This document shows, piece after piece, positions 60,848 through 64,000 of a DNA stretch of 64,000 nt. This DNA is from Ceratodon purpureus (lineage: Eukaryota > Streptophyta > Bryopsida > Pseudoditrichales > Ditrichaceae). The notes under the pieces were generated by a model. It made no database searches, had not been told where the DNA came from, and saw nothing but the letters and a program-made list of their open reading frames with translations. Each line of letters begins with the position of its first letter. The stretch's first letter is position 1. The stretch covers positions 2,166,068 to 2,230,067 of the forward strand of contig CM026427.1 in the NCBI GenBank assembly GCA_014871385.1, written 5' to 3'. A program made the translations under genes and the position numbers.

Positions 60848-61823
60848 GTACAGTTGGGTACACCATGCTTACGAATTCCTTTCTAGAGGAAGTTTTTGTG
60901 AAAAGTTTGGAAATTCATTGTAAACTCAAAAATGATCAAATTTGAAAATTGTAAAGTGTTTTGGAATCACATCGGAGTGTACTACAATTGAATGATAAAA
61001 TATAAATACATTTTTGTAATATCATCCATCATATTACAATTACTTTATACACTATCATTAGTGGAAAAGATGTACTCGTACACCTTTTCGACTAGTGTAT
61101 TTACCATTGAATACTCCTCCCTTTTGTTTCAATTACAATGTACTTTTTAATTTCAAATTGAAAATAACTTTGCAAAGTTGTTCTTTGAATACTTTAGCGC
61201 ATATTTGAATGATAGAAAAGAAGTTTTTCTTTTAAATTCTTTGATTTGGAGTGGTGTCTTGTGAATTATCAATCAAACTGAAAGTGGAAAATAAATCCTC
61301 CTTTGAACTTGACAAGGATACTAGAAGAATTTAAGGTAGACCTGAGAGTTATCATTCTAATAACCTTCAACCATCCTTCAAGTCCTTGGAGGACATTTTT
61401 AGTAGTGTGAAAGGCTTTCACACGTTTTGGAAAAAAATTATAGGTCATTAGAACTTTTCAAGAAGTTCTTCCAAGTCAAAACCCAAACAAGAAGTATATC
61501 AATGATACCACAAGTATGTGCTCAAATATTCCAAGAACAAATTTGAAAGTCATTTTCAATTTGCAATTGAAATGTACATTGTCACTGAAACAAAAGATAG
61601 AAGTATTCAACAGTAAATGTTGTATAAAATAATTGTAATATGATGGATGATATTACAAGAAGGTATTGATATTTTATCACAATATTGTGGTACACTTTGA
61701 TGTGATTCCAAAACACTTTACAATTTTTAAATCTGATGAGTTTGAGTTCACATTGAATTTCCAATTATTTCATAAAAACTACCTCCAAAGTGAAATTCGT
61801 AAGCATGGTGTACCTGACTGTAC
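60848..61823. repeat. Foldback: 976-bp imperfect inverted repeat
   Basis: The left arm (60848 to about 61225) and right arm (about 61490 to 61823) are inverted copies. Examples: GGTACACCATGCTTACGAAT, TTGTAAAGTGTTTTGGAATC and TTGTAATATCATCCATCATA all recur on the opposite strand of the other arm. The loop is about 260 bp. There is no coding capacity. A transcript would form a hairpin of more than 300 imperfect base pairs. Confidence 0.85.
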
Positions 61824-63271
61824 ATGACAATAATAGTATGCAAAGTATTGATTCTGAATGAGCTACATAGTACAGAGTTTTGGTCTTCAATCTTCTTAAT
61901 TGAGTCATTTCTAATCTCTCATTTTTAATAGTATTAAAGGAGAATTTGATGGACAAACACATTTTCTCACTAGTCTGCACGGTAAAGTACTTCATGTTTC
62001 AAAGAGAAATATATTCACACTGATGTGCCAAATTGAGGAGAAGTTCTTGACTTACTTCTATAGTTGACTTGGGGCACAAAGGTACCCACAGCATTAGGCT
62101 TGTAAAAAGAATCATCTAACATGAATTCAGGGGAAAAAATGAAATATATGATTGGACAAAAATTCATGGACTAATGGATGGTTACGGTTGACCTCTAATT
62201 AATTTCCAATGCTTGGTGTCTTTTTCTCACCAATTATTCATTATTTTCATGAACTCAAATCTGCATTGCAATCTGAATTATGCCAAAGCCTGAAAGCAAG
62301 TAGTAGAAAAAAATAATTACTGAGTGATCTAAAAATTTACTTTGCAGAGGAGCAATTTCAGGATATATTGCAGCCCCCCATTGCCTAAAATACAAATGTG
62401 GCACATCCCAAGTCCCTGGGGAAGGTGCCTCCACAAGTTTTGGACGTTTTCAATGCTTGAAATGTGGTAGTGCAGACAAAATTCCCCCAAAGGTTACTAC
62501 CAGATGAAAATGATTACCATACCAGACGTTACATGCCTGAAAATCACAATAAGAGCAAATATCCATCTCCTTTGCACAGGTCCATCCATGATTTATGGTA
62601 AGTTCTTCTACAGCCAAAGTATCGAGTCTATATTGTACATTAACACATGCCTAAAGAGCTAATACTTACAGTCTTGCACACATTATACAGTATTCTCATC
62701 ACAGGAGCAGCAAAGAAGTTGCATTCTAGGTGACAGAAATTCCAACTTTCACTGTGACAGCCCACCACAACTTCAGGCCTAAACCGCCAAAACTCCCACA
62801 AGGTGCCCACTTGGCATGATACACATTTTCTCAAAGCAATGAATATGCATAGACAACAACGTTACTATATTATATGCATGGAAGTATAATGTCACTGCAA
62901 TGAATCTAAACTTAAAATTGTTGGATGCTTTAATTCAACATCCAAGTTTCAAATCTCTGCAATGAAATTCAATTCTAACAAGCAAGATTTTTTTGGATAT
63001 ATAAACATTTATAAGGATTGATTATGGTTGGTTGTCCTAATATCAACCACTGACCCAAAAGTGATCAGGCCTAATTTCTAGATTGTGAAAAATAGATGTA
63101 CCTCATTTGTACATTAGAACATATGACTGGTTTTGGGTCACAAGTTACATTGCACTTTGGAATTCTGTAAAAAAATGAGAAATGCATATTATTTGTTGCA
63201 ATTTTTTCCAATCCTTCTGAAATCCTATTTGGAAGCCTCTCGTATTTTTTTTTCAGAATTTGCCACAGCTT
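61824..63271. other. AT-rich intergenic DNA
   Basis: No gene is recognised. A short open segment at 62345-62503 with four cysteines was considered and not called. Confidence 0.4.
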
Positions 63272-64000
63272 TTAACCCCTAAAGTTTTTGGCCTAAAATC
63301 CCAAATTCTGCCTCAATTCTGCCCTGTTTAGTTCAGGGTAGAATTTTGCGAATTCAAACATATTTTAAAGAATCTAACCGTAGGATCTAGTACCTAACTT
63401 GTACATATATGTGTACACAAAATTTTAAATTGTAACTCCTCACCGTTTGGAAGATTGTAAGGTTTGAACTTGGGAGAAAAGTTTTTTTTGGTACTGCCTG
63501 GCAGCGGCAGCCACCCTTCGGAGAGTGAAACAGCCAATTTTTTGAGATTGTTTGGTTGGAGGCTCTTCAGTTTTGGATTCTAAAGTGAGATGGGAGTATA
63601 CTCAAAAAACTTGAAGACAATACAACACACAGAAGCATTGGAAAACCACATTTCCAGTGACGGGAGTCAAATGAAATGCATAAACACTGGCTCTTTTTCC
63701 ACACTACAAATGCCTAAGAAGATCATCTATTTTTTGAAATCCAAACGGTGTATACATGCATTTGTATGGAAAAGAAATTGTAGAGGAAAGAAATCCAAAA
63801 AATAAATAAATCCAAAATAGATATGAATTTTATAGCATATACTGTGGTTTAGGAGGAGAAATGGTGAAGGAAAAATGGGTGATGAAGGTGACCCAATCAC
63901 TGTTGATCTGTCTGAAAGATTTTATAAAACTTAGAACTTTGACTAAATATATCTCAAGATCCGTACGGTCAAAATTTATAAAACTTGATACATAGGCTAA
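63272..64000. mobile_element. Second copy of the TTAACCCCTAAAG element, cut by the window end
   Basis: It starts TTAACCCCTAAAGTTTT at 63272 and shares blocks with the minus strand of 12250-12481 (TCTAACCGTAGGATCT, TACCTAACTTGTA, CTCCTCACC). If it has the same length as the element at 11617-12481 it would end about 140 bp beyond the window. Confidence 0.45.

Noticed and set aside
62345-62503. Possible zinc-ribbon fragment (KYKCGTSQ... RFQCLKCGS) resembling a replication-protein-A finger
   Set aside because: Only about 50 codons, no flanking exons could be assigned, and the cysteine spacing does not fit the RPA ribbon well.

Overview
The window looks like nuclear DNA of a land plant, probably a non-seed plant such as a bryophyte, lycophyte or fern. 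The reasons are spliced genes with GT-AG introns, a plant-type receptor kinase, a plant-type PIF/Harbinger transposase and long AT-rich intergenic DNA. The exact lineage cannot be fixed from sequence alone. Gene density is low and repeats dominate.

Layout. (1) 1.8-8.0 kb, minus strand: a complete-looking three-exon gene for a 1077-residue DUF7869-type, RNase H-like protein related to transposases. It has a TATA box and a leader packed with palindromic iterons. (2) 9.7-11.3 kb, minus strand: an intronless RING-like plus 2-oxoglutarate-oxygenase-like ORF interrupted by one in-frame TGA. (3) 11.6-12.5 kb: a small element with TTAACCCCTAAAG ends; a relative starts at 63.27 kb. (4) 13.7-17.0 kb: a satellite of roughly 300-bp monomers. 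(5) 17.76-18.79 kb: a 30-bp minisatellite built on the same ACTTGGG/CCCAAGT hairpin as the satellite. (6) 21.1-30.7 kb, plus strand: a multi-exon gene for a very large protein, with a ParB/DGQHR-like domain and then what looks like a degenerate DNA-methyltransferase fold. (7) The last 10.36 kb of that locus is tandemly duplicated (22.75-33.10 kb and 33.10-44.21 kb) and almost identical. Copy 2 carries a 738-bp TIR transposon; copy 1 has what looks like that transposon's excision footprint at the same site. Both copies hold a 661-bp hAT-type MITE. (8) 44.2-47.5 kb: small TIR element, G-quadruplex tract and a coding-like 45-bp repeat. (9) 51.0-55.1 kb, minus strand: an eight-exon, 965-residue receptor-like kinase whose ectodomain resembles the alpha-2/delta subunit of animal voltage-gated calcium channels (VWA followed by Cache). 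(10) 58.6-60.6 kb: a decayed PIF/Harbinger transposon. (11) 60.85-61.82 kb: a nearly 1-kb foldback.

Working together. The DUF7869 gene and the ParB/methyltransferase-like gene share an unusual palindrome (core TTACAAACTCGAGTTTGTAA) in their leaders, and the second gene also has it in introns. This suggests a common DNA-binding factor or a common mobile origin. The receptor kinase is an independent host gene and the best-preserved long coding unit in the window.
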